Source: JBAYVY01 sp041674345
Lineage (GTDB): Bacteria; Planctomycetota; Phycisphaerae; Phycisphaerales; Zrk34
Length of the DNA stretch: 7,188 nucleotides
Reading direction: 5' to 3'
Assembly (NCBI GenBank): GCA_041674345.1
Contig: JBAYVY010000190.1
Location: 1 to 7,188, forward strand
Position numbers and translations under genes: made by a program. Positions 1 to 6,516 of the stretch are shown one piece after another. Positions within the stretch are counted from its first letter, which is position 1. Each line of letters starts with the position of its first letter. The notes under the pieces were generated by a model, which worked only from the letters and a program-made list of their open reading frames with translations, did no database searches and was not told the DNA's origin.

Positions 1-80
1 CCTTCGTCCCTTCGTCCCTTCGTCCCTTCGTCCCTTCGTCCCTTCGTCCCTTCGTCCCTTCGTCCCTTCGTCCCTTCGTC
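1..80. repeat. Tandem octamer repeat, ten perfect copies
   Basis: The unit CCTTCGTC is repeated ten times without a mismatch, and the array may extend beyond the left edge of the window. It ends 55 bases before the apgM start codon and 41 bases before its TATAAT box. The last unit contains CTTCGTC (74-80), whose reverse complement GACGAAG lies at 95-101, so the end of the array could fold into a 7-bp stem with a 14-base loop. The + frames are open through the array and an octapeptide repeat would be encoded in each, so the tail of an upstream gene cannot be excluded. Perfect copies suggest recent expansion by slippage. Confidence 0.95.
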
Positions 81-121
81 CGACATTACCACGAGACGAA
101 GCGTTGTTGCGGGCTGACGGC

Positions 122-127
122 TATAAT
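122..127 (+). promoter_or_regulatory. Candidate -10 element for apgM (leaderless type)
   Basis: A perfect TATAAT lies 8 bases before the apgM ATG. With usual spacing, transcription would begin at about 133-136, on or just before the start codon, and no Shine-Dalgarno sequence is visible in the gap. No convincing -35 hexamer is found 15-19 bases upstream, so the call rests on the -10 box alone and on the same layout at 1500-1505 and 6873-6878. Confidence 0.45.
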
Positions 128-135
128 CTTCGACC

Positions 136-1347
136 ATGAAATACGCCATCATCATCCCCGACGGCGCCGCCGACTTCCCGCTCGACGCGCTCGATGGCAA
201 GACGCCCTTCGAGGCCGCCCGCAAGCCCAACACCGACGCCCTGGCCGTCGCCGGCCGCATCGGCACGGTCGCCACGACGCCGCCCGGTTATCAGGCCGGT
301 TCCGATGTCTGTTCCATGTCGCTGCTCGGTTTCGACCCCGCGAAATATCACCCCGGCCGCGCTCCGCTCGAAGCCGCCGCGATGGGGATTGTCACCGGCC
401 CCGACGACTGGATTTTCCGCTGCAATCTCATCACCGTGATCGACGGCATCATGTCCGACCACTCCGCCGGCCACATCCCCTCCGCCGAATCCAAACAACT
501 GCTCACCGATTTCGCCACCCACATCGCCGCGCATGACATCGCGCATGGTCTGACATTCTTTCCGGGGGTCAGCTATCGCAACATCATGGTCGATAGCTCC
601 GGCCGCGACTATGCCGACCTGAACACCGTGCCCCCGCACGATGTGCCCGGCGAGCCGATGAAAAAGCACCTGCCCAAAGGCGGCAAAAACGCCAAGCTGC
701 TGCAAACACTCATCGCCGAATCCGAAAAACTTTTCGCCGATCACGAAATCAACAAAACCCGTGTGGAACTCGGCGAAAGCCCCGCGTCGCACGTCTGGCT
801 CTGGGGGCCGGGCAAGCGACCGAACATTCCGACCTTCCAGCAACTGTACGGCTTGCGCGGCGCGATGATTACCGCCGTCGATCTGCTGGCCGGCATTGCC
901 GCGTTGATTGGTTGGGACCGCCTTGATGTTCCGGGGGTCACCGGCTACCACGACACCGACTACGCCGCCAAGGGTCGCTATGCCTGCGGCGCGCTCGATG
1001 TGTATGACATTGTTTGCGTGCATGTCGAAGCGCCCGACGAGGCGTCGCACCAGGCCGACGCCGCGACGAAGCTCGCCAGCATCGAAGCCATCGACCAGCA
1101 CATCGTCGGCCCCGTCGTCGCCAAACTCAAAACCTTTCCCGAATGGCGCGTCCTCTACCTCCCCGATCACTACACCCGCGTCGATAATCGCAAACACGAC
1201 GCCGCGCCGCCCCCCTTCATGATGTCCGGCTCCAAAGTCGCCAAGCTCCGCGACCAACCCCTCACCGAAGCCAACGCCAACGCATCCGGCATTCACATCG
1301 CCGTCGGCCACGAACTGATGGAATACTTCCTCCGCAGCGGCCTGTAA
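136..1347 (+). CDS. apgM: 2,3-bisphosphoglycerate-independent phosphoglycerate mutase, archaeal (ApgM) type
   Basis: This cytosolic enzyme should interconvert 3-phosphoglycerate and 2-phosphoglycerate in glycolysis and gluconeogenesis. It belongs to the alkaline-phosphatase superfamily of two-metal enzymes. The 403-residue protein has the usual ApgM length. The N-terminus carries PDGAAD (residues 8-13, metal ligand Asp9). The GSDVCSMSLLGFDP segment (55-68) holds the likely nucleophile Ser62. VEAPDEASHQAD (298-309) supplies Asp301 and His305, LPDH (342-345) supplies Asp344 and His345, and a conserved His is at 354. The substrate-lid region includes the block YGLRGAMITAVDL (238-250). No Shine-Dalgarno is seen, and the perfect TATAAT eight bases upstream suggests a leaderless message starting at this ATG. 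A hairpin follows the stop codon directly. Some bacterial relatives have been annotated as proposed homoserine kinases, so the substrate is inferred from family. No neighbouring gene shares its pathway. Confidence 0.9.
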   Translation: MKYAIIIPDGAADFPLDALDGKTPFEAARKPNTDALAVAGRIGTVATTPPGYQAGSDVCSMSLLGFDPAKYHPGRAPLEAAAMGIVTGPDDWIFRCNLITVIDGIMSDHSAGHIPSAESKQLLTDFATHIAAHDIAHGLTFFPGVSYRNIMVDSSGRDYADLNTVPPHDVPGEPMKKHLPKGGKNAKLLQTLIAESEKLFADHEINKTRVELGESPASHVWLWGPGKRPNIPTFQQLYGLRGAMITAVDLLAGIAALIGWDRLDVPGVTGYHDTDYAAKGRYACGALDVYDIVCVHVEAPDEASHQADAATKLASIEAIDQHIVGPVVAKLKTFPEWRVLYLPDHYTRVDNRKHDAAPPPFMMSGSKVAKLRDQPLTEANANASGIHIAVGHELMEYFLRSGL

Positions 1348-1368
1348 CACCGCATGTCAATGCGGTGT
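1347..1368 (+). terminator. Hairpin after apgM, terminator-like without T-tract
   Basis: A perfect 9-bp stem (ACACCGCAT and ATGCGGTGT) with a 4-base loop GTCA begins at the last base of the apgM stop codon. No run of T follows, so it is not a textbook intrinsic terminator. It could still stabilise the 3' end of the message or assist termination. Confidence 0.45.
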
Positions 1369-1384
1369 CCCGTCTCCGCTTTCA

Positions 1385-1474
1385 GAGCCGCCTTCCGGGG
1401 GTGTCCTCACGGCGGGTTCCCCCGACCGCGTTTGAATGTTTCCCTCCGAACCCGCGTTGAGGACAACGCGGCTC
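1385..1474. repeat. Long imperfect inverted repeat upstream of the methyltransferase
   Basis: Arms at 1400-1419 and 1448-1467 match in inverted orientation at 17 of 20 bases, with an uninterrupted 8-bp core (TGTCCTCA at 1402-1409, TGAGGACA at 1458-1465). The pairing resumes outside the core with GAGCCGC (1385-1391) against GCGGCTC (1468-1474), separated from the left arm by a short bulge. The structure fills most of the gap between apgM and the candidate defence operon and ends two bases before the -35 box of that operon. It could be a dispersed palindromic element, an attachment remnant or a regulatory hairpin. The sequence alone does not decide. Confidence 0.7.
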
Positions 1475-1475
1475 G

Positions 1476-1505
1476 CTGACAGTGTGGAGGCATTCATGCT
1501 ATATT
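1476..1505 (+). promoter_or_regulatory. Candidate sigma70 promoter of the methyltransferase-nuclease operon
   Basis: CTGACA (1476-1481, 5 of 6 to TTGACA) and TATATT (1500-1505, 5 of 6 to TATAAT) are separated by 18 bases. Transcription would begin at about 1511-1513, that is at the ATG at 1513, giving a leaderless or nearly leaderless message. The in-frame TTG at 1504 falls inside the -10 box, which argues against it as the start. A GGAGG at 1486-1490 lies in the spacer and would not be transcribed from this promoter. Confidence 0.5.
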
Positions 1506-1512
1506 GCTCCCC

Positions 1513-2571
1513 ATGGCGAAGGATCGCACAACCGGGAAACCCCTGAATCGGAGTCTGCACGCCGCCAAGGCGACCAAGCAGGACGAGTTTTACACGCAGC
1601 TTTCCGACATCGAGAAAGAGCTGAAGCATTACGCGAAGCACTTCAGGAATAAGACCGTTCTGTGCAACTGCGATGATCCCAAGGTCAGCAATTTCTTTCA
1701 TTACTTCTCGCACAACTTCGAGAAGCTGAAACTGAAAAAACTGATCACCACCTGCTACAAGAACTGCGACGCCGAACTGTTCAGCAAGCACACGGGCGAA
1801 AAGGGAGTCTATCTCGAATACGACGGCGACAAGGACGGCAACCGCGTGCCCGACCCGGACGAAATCGGCATCAACAAGCTGAAAGGCGACGGCGATTTTC
1901 GCAGCGAGGAATGCGTTAATCTGCTCAAGCAAGCGGATATCGTCGTCACCAATCCGCCTTTCTCGTTGTTTCGGGAGTACGTTGAGCAGTTGGTGAGGTA
2001 CAAGAAAAAGTTCCTGATCATCGGCAACATTAACGCCATCTCGTACAAAGACGTCTTTAAGCTGATCAGGGAAAATCGCATCTGGCTCGGCGCCAGCATC
2101 CACAGCGGGGACAGAGAGTTTGGCGTACCGGATCACTACCCGCTTAACGCCGCCGGATTTAGGGTGGACTCGGCGGGCAAGAAGTTCATCAGGGTAAAGG
2201 GCGTGCGATGGTTTACGAATCTGGACTACCAAGAGCGACACGAGGAGATGGTGCTCTTCAACGAGTACAGCCGCGCGAAATACCCGGCATACGACAACTA
2301 TGATGCGATAGAAGTCAGTAAGACCAATGAAATTCCCGCAGACTATCGGGGTGCGATGGGAGTGCCTATCACTTTTCTAGATAAACACAATCCCGATCAA
2401 TTCGAGATTCTCGGGATCACGGACCGAGACAACAACTCCGGGCTGAAAACGAAGACGTACACGGCTGACGACGTTCCAAATCCCGGGGATTTGAACCGAC
2501 GTGGCGTCATCAAAGTCGGTCGCACCTACAAACCAACGTACGCGCGCCTTCTGATCAGAAGAAAATCATGA
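1513..2571 (+). CDS. Adenine-specific DNA methyltransferase, EcoRI methylase family
   Basis: The protein should transfer a methyl group from S-adenosylmethionine to N6 of adenine in a specific duplex DNA site. In an R-M pair this protects host DNA from the partner nuclease. Counting 352 residues from ATG 1513, close to M.EcoRI in length, it has the family segment FYTQ (26-29), the cofactor-region block VLCNCDDPKVSNFFHYF (49-65), and the catalytic motif IV NPPF (147-150). Family blocks GASIHSGDREFGVPDHYP (193-210), VRWFTNL (231-237) and MGVPITFLDKHNPDQFEILG (282-301) follow. An in-frame TTG at 1504 would add three residues, but it overlaps the -10 box, so ATG is preferred. The stop overlaps the nuclease ATG by four bases (ATGA), so translation is probably coupled. 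Base composition is visibly less GC-rich than in apgM, consistent with horizontal acquisition. The target site cannot be read from sequence; GAATTC is only the precedent from M.EcoRI. Confidence 0.9.
   Translation: MAKDRTTGKPLNRSLHAAKATKQDEFYTQLSDIEKELKHYAKHFRNKTVLCNCDDPKVSNFFHYFSHNFEKLKLKKLITTCYKNCDAELFSKHTGEKGVYLEYDGDKDGNRVPDPDEIGINKLKGDGDFRSEECVNLLKQADIVVTNPPFSLFREYVEQLVRYKKKFLIIGNINAISYKDVFKLIRENRIWLGASIHSGDREFGVPDHYPLNAAGFRVDSAGKKFIRVKGVRWFTNLDYQERHEEMVLFNEYSRAKYPAYDNYDAIEVSKTNEIPADYRGAMGVPITFLDKHNPDQFEILGITDRDNNSGLKTKTYTADDVPNPGDLNRRGVIKVGRTYKPTYARLLIRRKS
2548..2561. repeat. Perfect 14-bp palindrome before the nuclease start
   Basis: CTTCTGATCAGAAG is its own reverse complement and lies 6 bases before the nuclease ATG, inside the last codons of the methyltransferase. 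The only weak ribosome-binding match for the nuclease, AGAAG, forms its right arm. It could fold in mRNA (5-bp stem, GATC loop) and limit nuclease translation, or serve as a protein-binding site. One such palindrome could also arise by chance in a window of this size. Confidence 0.5.
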
Positions 2572-3659
2572 AGATCGACCTCAAAGAAATCACGGTAAAG
2601 AAGCTAACTGACGGCTTCGAGGACAGCGACGAAGCGGGGGTCGTTGCCTACGGCGGGAAGCTCGACATTCGCCCGCCGTATCAGCGGGAGTTCATTTACA
2701 AGGACAAGCAGCGCGATGCGGTGATCGATAGCGTGCGCAAGGATTTCCCGCTGAACGTGATGTATTGGGCGGTGCGCGATACCGGGGGGGGCGGCCAATA
2801 CGAAGTGATCGATGGACAACAGCGCACGCTTTCGATTTGTCAGTACGTCAACGGCGACTACTCCATCAACGGGCTGGCGTTCCACAACCTGCAAGACGAT
2901 CAGCAACAACAGATTCTTGATTACAAATTGATGGTTTATTTCTGTTCCGGGACGGACAGCGAAAAGTTGGATTGGTTCAGAACGATCAACATTGCCGGCG
3001 AGGAGCACACCGATCAGGAATTGCGCAATGCGGTGTATGCCGGGCCGTGGACGGCCGATGCCAAGCGGTATTTCAGCAAAACGGGTTGCCCGGCATACGG
3101 CTTGGCCAGCGACTACATGCGGGGCAGCCCGATCCGGCAGGAATATCTGGAAACGGCGATCGGATGGCGCTCGGAGGGAAAGATCGAAGAATACATGTCG
3201 AAGCATCAGCACGACAAGAACGCGACGCCGCTGTGGCAATACTTTCAGAAGGTGATTGGGTGGGTGAAGGCGACGTTCCCGGAGTATCGGCGAGAGATGA
3301 AGGGGGTTGATTGGGGAACCCTCTACAATCAGTTCAAGGACAAAGAGTTTGATACGGACAAGCTGGAGAACCAGATCACGAAGTTGATGCAGGACGACGA
3401 CGTGGAGAAGAAATCGGGAATCTATCCATATGTGCTGGATGGGGATGAACGACACCTCAACATCCGCGCGTTCTCCGACAACATGAAGCGGGAAGCGTAC
3501 GAGAGGCAAAAGGGCGTCTGCGTGAAGTGCAAGAAGAAGTTTGAGTTGGACGAGATGGAAGGCGATCACATCAAGCCCTGGCATGAGGGCGGGAAGACCA
3601 ACGCGGCGAACTGTCAAATGCTTTGCAAAGACGACAATCGAAGGAAATCGGGAAAGTAA
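2568..3659 (+). CDS. DUF262 (ParB/GmrSD-like) protein with C-terminal HNH nuclease domain
   Basis: This is a probable DNA endonuclease and the likely effector of the pair with the upstream methylase. The N-terminal half is a DUF262 domain, with YQREFIY (38-44), YEVIDGQQRT (78-87, signature DGQQR) and a helical LDWFRTINIAGEEHTDQELRN tract (134-154). In GmrSD and SspE, DUF262 domains bind or hydrolyse nucleotides and couple DNA-modification sensing to cleavage. A middle helical region of no recognised family follows. The C-terminus is an HNH/McrA-type nuclease with a zinc-knuckle pair C318-x2-C321, EGDHIKPW (331-338, His334 catalytic), Asn348, and LCKDDNRRK (352-360) with a second cysteine. DUF262 proteins more often carry DUF1524, so this HNH form is a variant. 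The gene overlaps the methylase stop by four bases, which shows an operon. A run of eight G at 2784-2791 (codons 73-75) sits between the two DUF262 motifs. Whether it cuts unmodified or modified DNA cannot be told. Confidence 0.85.
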   Translation: MKIDLKEITVKKLTDGFEDSDEAGVVAYGGKLDIRPPYQREFIYKDKQRDAVIDSVRKDFPLNVMYWAVRDTGGGGQYEVIDGQQRTLSICQYVNGDYSINGLAFHNLQDDQQQQILDYKLMVYFCSGTDSEKLDWFRTINIAGEEHTDQELRNAVYAGPWTADAKRYFSKTGCPAYGLASDYMRGSPIRQEYLETAIGWRSEGKIEEYMSKHQHDKNATPLWQYFQKVIGWVKATFPEYRREMKGVDWGTLYNQFKDKEFDTDKLENQITKLMQDDDVEKKSGIYPYVLDGDERHLNIRAFSDNMKREAYERQKGVCVKCKKKFELDEMEGDHIKPWHEGGKTNAANCQMLCKDDNRRKSGK

Positions 3660-3687
3660 TCATTGCGGGTTTTCCACCGAAAAAAGA

Positions 3688-3712
3688 CGAAAAGTGAAAC
3701 CGAAAAGTGAAA
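3688..3712. repeat. Short direct repeat downstream of the nuclease gene
   Basis: CGAAAAGTGAAA occurs twice in tandem (3688-3699 and 3701-3712) with a 13-base period, in the 124-base gap between the nuclease and the aldo/keto reductase. It lies just before the stretch GCGGGACAGGTACGTTATT. It may mark the right edge of the defence cassette or be simple A-rich spacer. Confidence 0.6.
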
Positions 3713-3735
3713 GCGGGACAGGTACGTTATTCACG

Positions 3736-3765
3736 GCGACACCGGGCTGATTTCCCGCCTATCAT
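3736..3765 (+). promoter_or_regulatory. Weak candidate promoter for the aldo/keto reductase
   Basis: GCGACA (3736-3741, 4 of 6 to the -35 consensus) and TATCAT (3760-3765, 5 of 6 to the -10 consensus) are 18 bases apart. The predicted start, about 3772, would leave a leader of roughly 12 bases beginning at the AAAGGAG ribosome-binding site (3771-3777). The -35 box is poor. Confidence 0.3.
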
Positions 3766-3783
3766 CCCCGAAAGGAGCAAGTC

Positions 3784-4719
3784 ATGAAATATCGTACACT
3801 CGGTTCCACAGGCAGGGTCGTTTCCGTCGTTGGTGTCGGCACGTGGCAGTTCGGCGGGGAATGGGGCAAGGAATTCCAACAATCCGAAGTCGATGCCATG
3901 TTCGATAAAGCCCGCGAGTGCGGCATCAACCTCATCGACACCGCGGAATGTTACGGCGATCACACATCAGAACGCTTCGTCGGGGCCGCTGTGCGACGCG
4001 ACCGGGGCCGCTGGATCATCGCCACCAAGTTCGGCCACAAGTTTCACGGCCCGTTCAATCGCAGCGAACCCCGAACCCCCGACGATATTCGCAAACAACT
4101 CGATGATTCACTGGCTGCGTTGAAAACCGATTACGTCGATCTGTATCAGTACCACTCATGGGGCGACGACAAGTTCTTCAATGAAGATGTGATGGCCACG
4201 GTTCACAAACTCAAAGAGCAGGGCAAGGTGAAGCACATCGGCAACAGCGTCGGAGCCAACACTAACGTCCCGCAGGTCGAAGCGTCGCGTCGCATGGGCG
4301 TCGAGGCGATTCAGATTATTTACAACCGGCTCGATCGCGGGCCGGAAAATACGACGTTTCCGCATTGCATCTCGCAGAATCTCGGCGTGCTGGCGCGCGT
4401 GCCGCTGGCCAGCGGTTATCTCAGCGGCAAATACAAACCCGGCCACCAGTTCGACAACAGCGAAGTGCGAGGCAAGTGGCACAAGGCCGAAGACCGTGAT
4501 GCGAAATTGCGGGAAGTCGAAAAGATCAAGGCGAACGAAGTGCCCGCCGGCGTGGACATGGCGTCATGGGCGCTGGCGTGGTGTCTGAAGCATCCGGCGG
4601 TGACGACGGTGATTCCGGGATGCAAAAACGTCGCACAGGTCGCATCCAACGCAGCGGCGGCCGATCTCGATATCGTGTCCGACGATCACCCGCAGGCCGC
4701 AGCAGCGCCACAGGCCTGA
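3784..4719 (+). CDS. Aldo/keto reductase family oxidoreductase
   Basis: This is a soluble NAD(P)H-dependent enzyme that reduces aldehydes or ketones to alcohols, or the reverse. The physiological substrate is unknown. The 311-residue protein is a standard single-domain TIM barrel of the family. The catalytic tetrad is visible: Asp52 and Tyr57 in DTAECYG (52-58), Lys82 in ATKFG (80-84), and His124 in DLYQYH (119-124). IIYNRLD (178-184), the GVLARVPLASGYLSGKY strand-loop (201-217) and the C-terminal PGCKNVAQVASN block (278-289) fit cofactor binding. The start is well supported by AAAGGAG at 3771-3777, six bases before ATG. The gene stands alone between the defence operon and a convergent operon. 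Its higher GC content matches apgM more than the preceding two genes, suggesting that it belongs to the host backbone. The C-terminus ends in an alanine-rich tail. It shows no functional tie to its neighbours. Confidence 0.9.
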   Translation: MKYRTLGSTGRVVSVVGVGTWQFGGEWGKEFQQSEVDAMFDKARECGINLIDTAECYGDHTSERFVGAAVRRDRGRWIIATKFGHKFHGPFNRSEPRTPDDIRKQLDDSLAALKTDYVDLYQYHSWGDDKFFNEDVMATVHKLKEQGKVKHIGNSVGANTNVPQVEASRRMGVEAIQIIYNRLDRGPENTTFPHCISQNLGVLARVPLASGYLSGKYKPGHQFDNSEVRGKWHKAEDRDAKLREVEKIKANEVPAGVDMASWALAWCLKHPAVTTVIPGCKNVAQVASNAAAADLDIVSDDHPQAAAAPQA

Positions 4720-4801
4720 TTGGGGGCCGCAGTGCAGGCGGCATGCGCATGGATGTGTCGCTGATGTTTCCGCTTGAATGAGGTCGGCGAGAGACTCGCT
4801 G

Positions 4802-6499
4802 CTACGGCTTGGCGATCACGTTCGCCATGAACATGCCGCCCGACAGCGTCGCCACATCCTTGCAACCGTGCTGGCGCAGTATTCGTGTGGCGTAGTAGCC
4901 GCGTTGTCCGGCGCGACAGATCGTCACCACCGGGCGTTTCGGGTCGATTTCGCCGATCCGCTTGCGCAACTCATTGAGCGGAATCCATCGTGCGTTCGCC
5001 AAATGGCCCGCCTGCCATTCGGCGGGATTTCGCACGTCGATCCATTGAACTTGGTCGCGATCGCCGTAGATCGACTGGGGCGGAATGGTGCGGTCGAGTT
5101 TGCGCAAGGTATTTTGTGCGACGAAGGCCGCCATGTGTACCGGGTCTTTCGCCGAGCCGAACGGTGGGGCATATGCGAGGTCGAGTTCGGCCAGGTCGTT
5201 GATCGTGCCGCCGAAGTGCATGGCGGTTGCGATGACGTCGATGCGTTTATCGACACCGGCCCCGCCGACGATTTGCACGCCCAATATCTTGCCTTTACTT
5301 CCGGGGGCGGGGGCGGTGTCGGGGGCGTAGAGGAGTTTGATGAGCATTTCTTCGGAGCCGGGATAGTAACTGGAATGATGGCGGGCCGGCACCCAGACCG
5401 CGGCATATGGAATGTTGAGCTTTTCCGCGGTTTTACCGCTGATTCCCGACATGCCGGCGATGGTGTTGAACACGCGGACGATGGACGTGCCGAACACGGG
5501 CGCCATCGGCGGGGCGGCATCGGTCGCGGCATGTTCACCGGCGATTCGACCGGCGCGATTCGCCGGGCCGGCCAGGGGGACACGCATGGTTTGCCGCGTG
5601 ATGCCGTGGGTGTATTCCACGGCGTCTCCGGCGGCGTAAATCAGCGGATCGCTGGTTTGCATGTATTGATTGACGGTGATGCCTCCGCCCCCGGAAACGT
5701 TGGGGCCGATCTGGAGGCCGGCGTCGGCGGCGAGTTTCGTGTTGGGCCGCACACCGATGCTGAGGATGACCATGTCGGTGTCGAATGTGGTGCCGTTGTC
5801 GAGAACGACTTGCGTGGCGATGTTATCAACGGTGCGGATGTCTTTCAGTCCGGTGCCGAGGTGGAGGGTGATGTTGTTTCGTTTTAACTCCGCTTCGACC
5901 AGGCGGGCCATTTCGTCGTCGAGGGGGGGCATTACTTGTTTCTGAAGTTCAACGAGTGTGACTTGTAAGCCGAGCTTGTGCAGCATTTCGACCATTTCCA
6001 GGCCGATGAATCCCGCTCCGATGACCGCGACTTTTCGCGGTTCGTCTTCGAGATAACGCAGGATGGCGTCGGTGTCGGCGAGGTTGCGCAACGTGAACAC
6101 GTTGGCCGCTTTCACACCGGCGAAGTCGGGCACGATGGGGGACGCGCCAGGCGACAGGATCAACCGATCATATGGCAATTCATAAGTTTCGTCGGTCAGA
6201 TGATTTTTTACGGAAATCGACTTTTGGGGACGATTGATGGATAAGCATTCGTGGCGGGTGCGGACGTCGATATTGAACCATTCCCGGAACTTGTCTGGTG
6301 TGGCGATCAGGAGTTTGTCGCGGTCGGGGATTTCGCCGCCGATGTGGTAGGGCAGGCCACAGTTGGCGAAGGAGACGTATTCGTCTTTTTCGAGGAGGAT
6401 GATGTTGGCGGTTTCGTTGCAGCGACGTGCGCGTGCGGCGGCGGTGGCTCCGCCGGCGACGCCGCCGACGATGACGATGGTACGGGGAGAATTGGACAT
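4802..6499 (-). CDS. CoA-disulfide reductase / NAD(P)H persulfide reductase fused to rhodanese domain
   Basis: This flavoenzyme should use NAD(P)H to reduce CoA-disulfide, CoA-persulfide or polysulfide, with the fused rhodanese handling sulfane sulfur. In order, the 565 residues show an N-terminal FAD-binding VGGVAGG (11-17), the redox-active Cys47 in SFANCGLPYH (43-52), the NAD(P)H-binding GAGFIGLE (161-168), the second FAD motif YAAGDAVE (288-295), and a dimerisation domain with YAPPFGSAKDP (443-453). The C-terminal rhodanese domain (about 480-565) begins near VQWIDVRNPAEW and has the active-site loop CRAGQR (528-533) with catalytic Cys528. A single N-terminal Cys instead of a CxxxxC pair separates it from classical disulfide reductases. 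The start is supported by AAAGGA read on the minus strand (complement of 6509-6514) nine bases before ATG. It follows the ArsR-type regulator gene by 17 bases in the same operon. The substrate (CoA-disulfide, persulfide or oxygen) is inferred from architecture. Confidence 0.92.
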   Translation of the reverse strand: MSNSPRTIVIVGGVAGGATAAARARRCNETANIILLEKDEYVSFANCGLPYHIGGEIPDRDKLLIATPDKFREWFNIDVRTRHECLSINRPQKSISVKNHLTDETYELPYDRLILSPGASPIVPDFAGVKAANVFTLRNLADTDAILRYLEDEPRKVAVIGAGFIGLEMVEMLHKLGLQVTLVELQKQVMPPLDDEMARLVEAELKRNNITLHLGTGLKDIRTVDNIATQVVLDNGTTFDTDMVILSIGVRPNTKLAADAGLQIGPNVSGGGGITVNQYMQTSDPLIYAAGDAVEYTHGITRQTMRVPLAGPANRAGRIAGEHAATDAAPPMAPVFGTSIVRVFNTIAGMSGISGKTAEKLNIPYAAVWVPARHHSSYYPGSEEMLIKLLYAPDTAPAPGSKGKILGVQIVGGAGVDKRIDVIATAMHFGGTINDLAELDLAYAPPFGSAKDPVHMAAFVAQNTLRKLDRTIPPQSIYGDRDQVQWIDVRNPAEWQAGHLANARWIPLNELRKRIGEIDPKRPVVTICRAGQRGYYATRILRQHGCKDVATLSGGMFMANVIAKP

Positions 6500-6516
6500 G
6501 AGAATAATTCCTTTGA

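Noticed and set aside
1..80. Octamer array as a CRISPR array
   Set aside because: The units are contiguous, with no unique spacers between repeats.
1504..1512. In-frame TTG as start of the methyltransferase
   Set aside because: The TTG lies inside a good -10 box, so it would not be transcribed from that promoter. ATG 1513 is placed correctly for a leaderless start.
1357..2241. Long open frame on the minus strand across the methyltransferase
   Set aside because: It lies antisense to a clearly recognisable EcoRI-family methylase, has no recognisable motif, and its product is composed of shadow-type V/L/A-rich sequence.
2604..3617. 337-codon minus-strand open frame opposite the DUF262-HNH gene
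   Set aside because: It mirrors the coding frame of the nuclease gene, shows no family signature and has no ribosome-binding or promoter context.
1366..3720. TGTCCCG (1366-1372) and CGGGACA (3714-3720) as inverted terminal repeats of an element
   Set aside because: A 7-base match is expected by chance at this scale, there is no target-site duplication, and no transposase lies between them.
3871..3876. GAATTC site as the target of the methylase
   Set aside because: One site in the aldo/keto reductase gene is expected by chance. The specificity of this family member cannot be read from its sequence.
4726..4799. Two small hairpins between the convergent genes (GCCGC/GCGGC at 4726-4742, GCGAG/CTCGC at 4787-4799)
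   Set aside because: The stems are only 5 bp and no T-tract follows on either strand, so they are not convincing terminators.
4778..5887. 369-codon plus-strand open frame opposite the reductase-rhodanese gene
   Set aside because: It is antisense to all key motifs of a confidently assigned flavoenzyme, and its G/V/D-rich product is typical of a shadow frame in GC-rich DNA.
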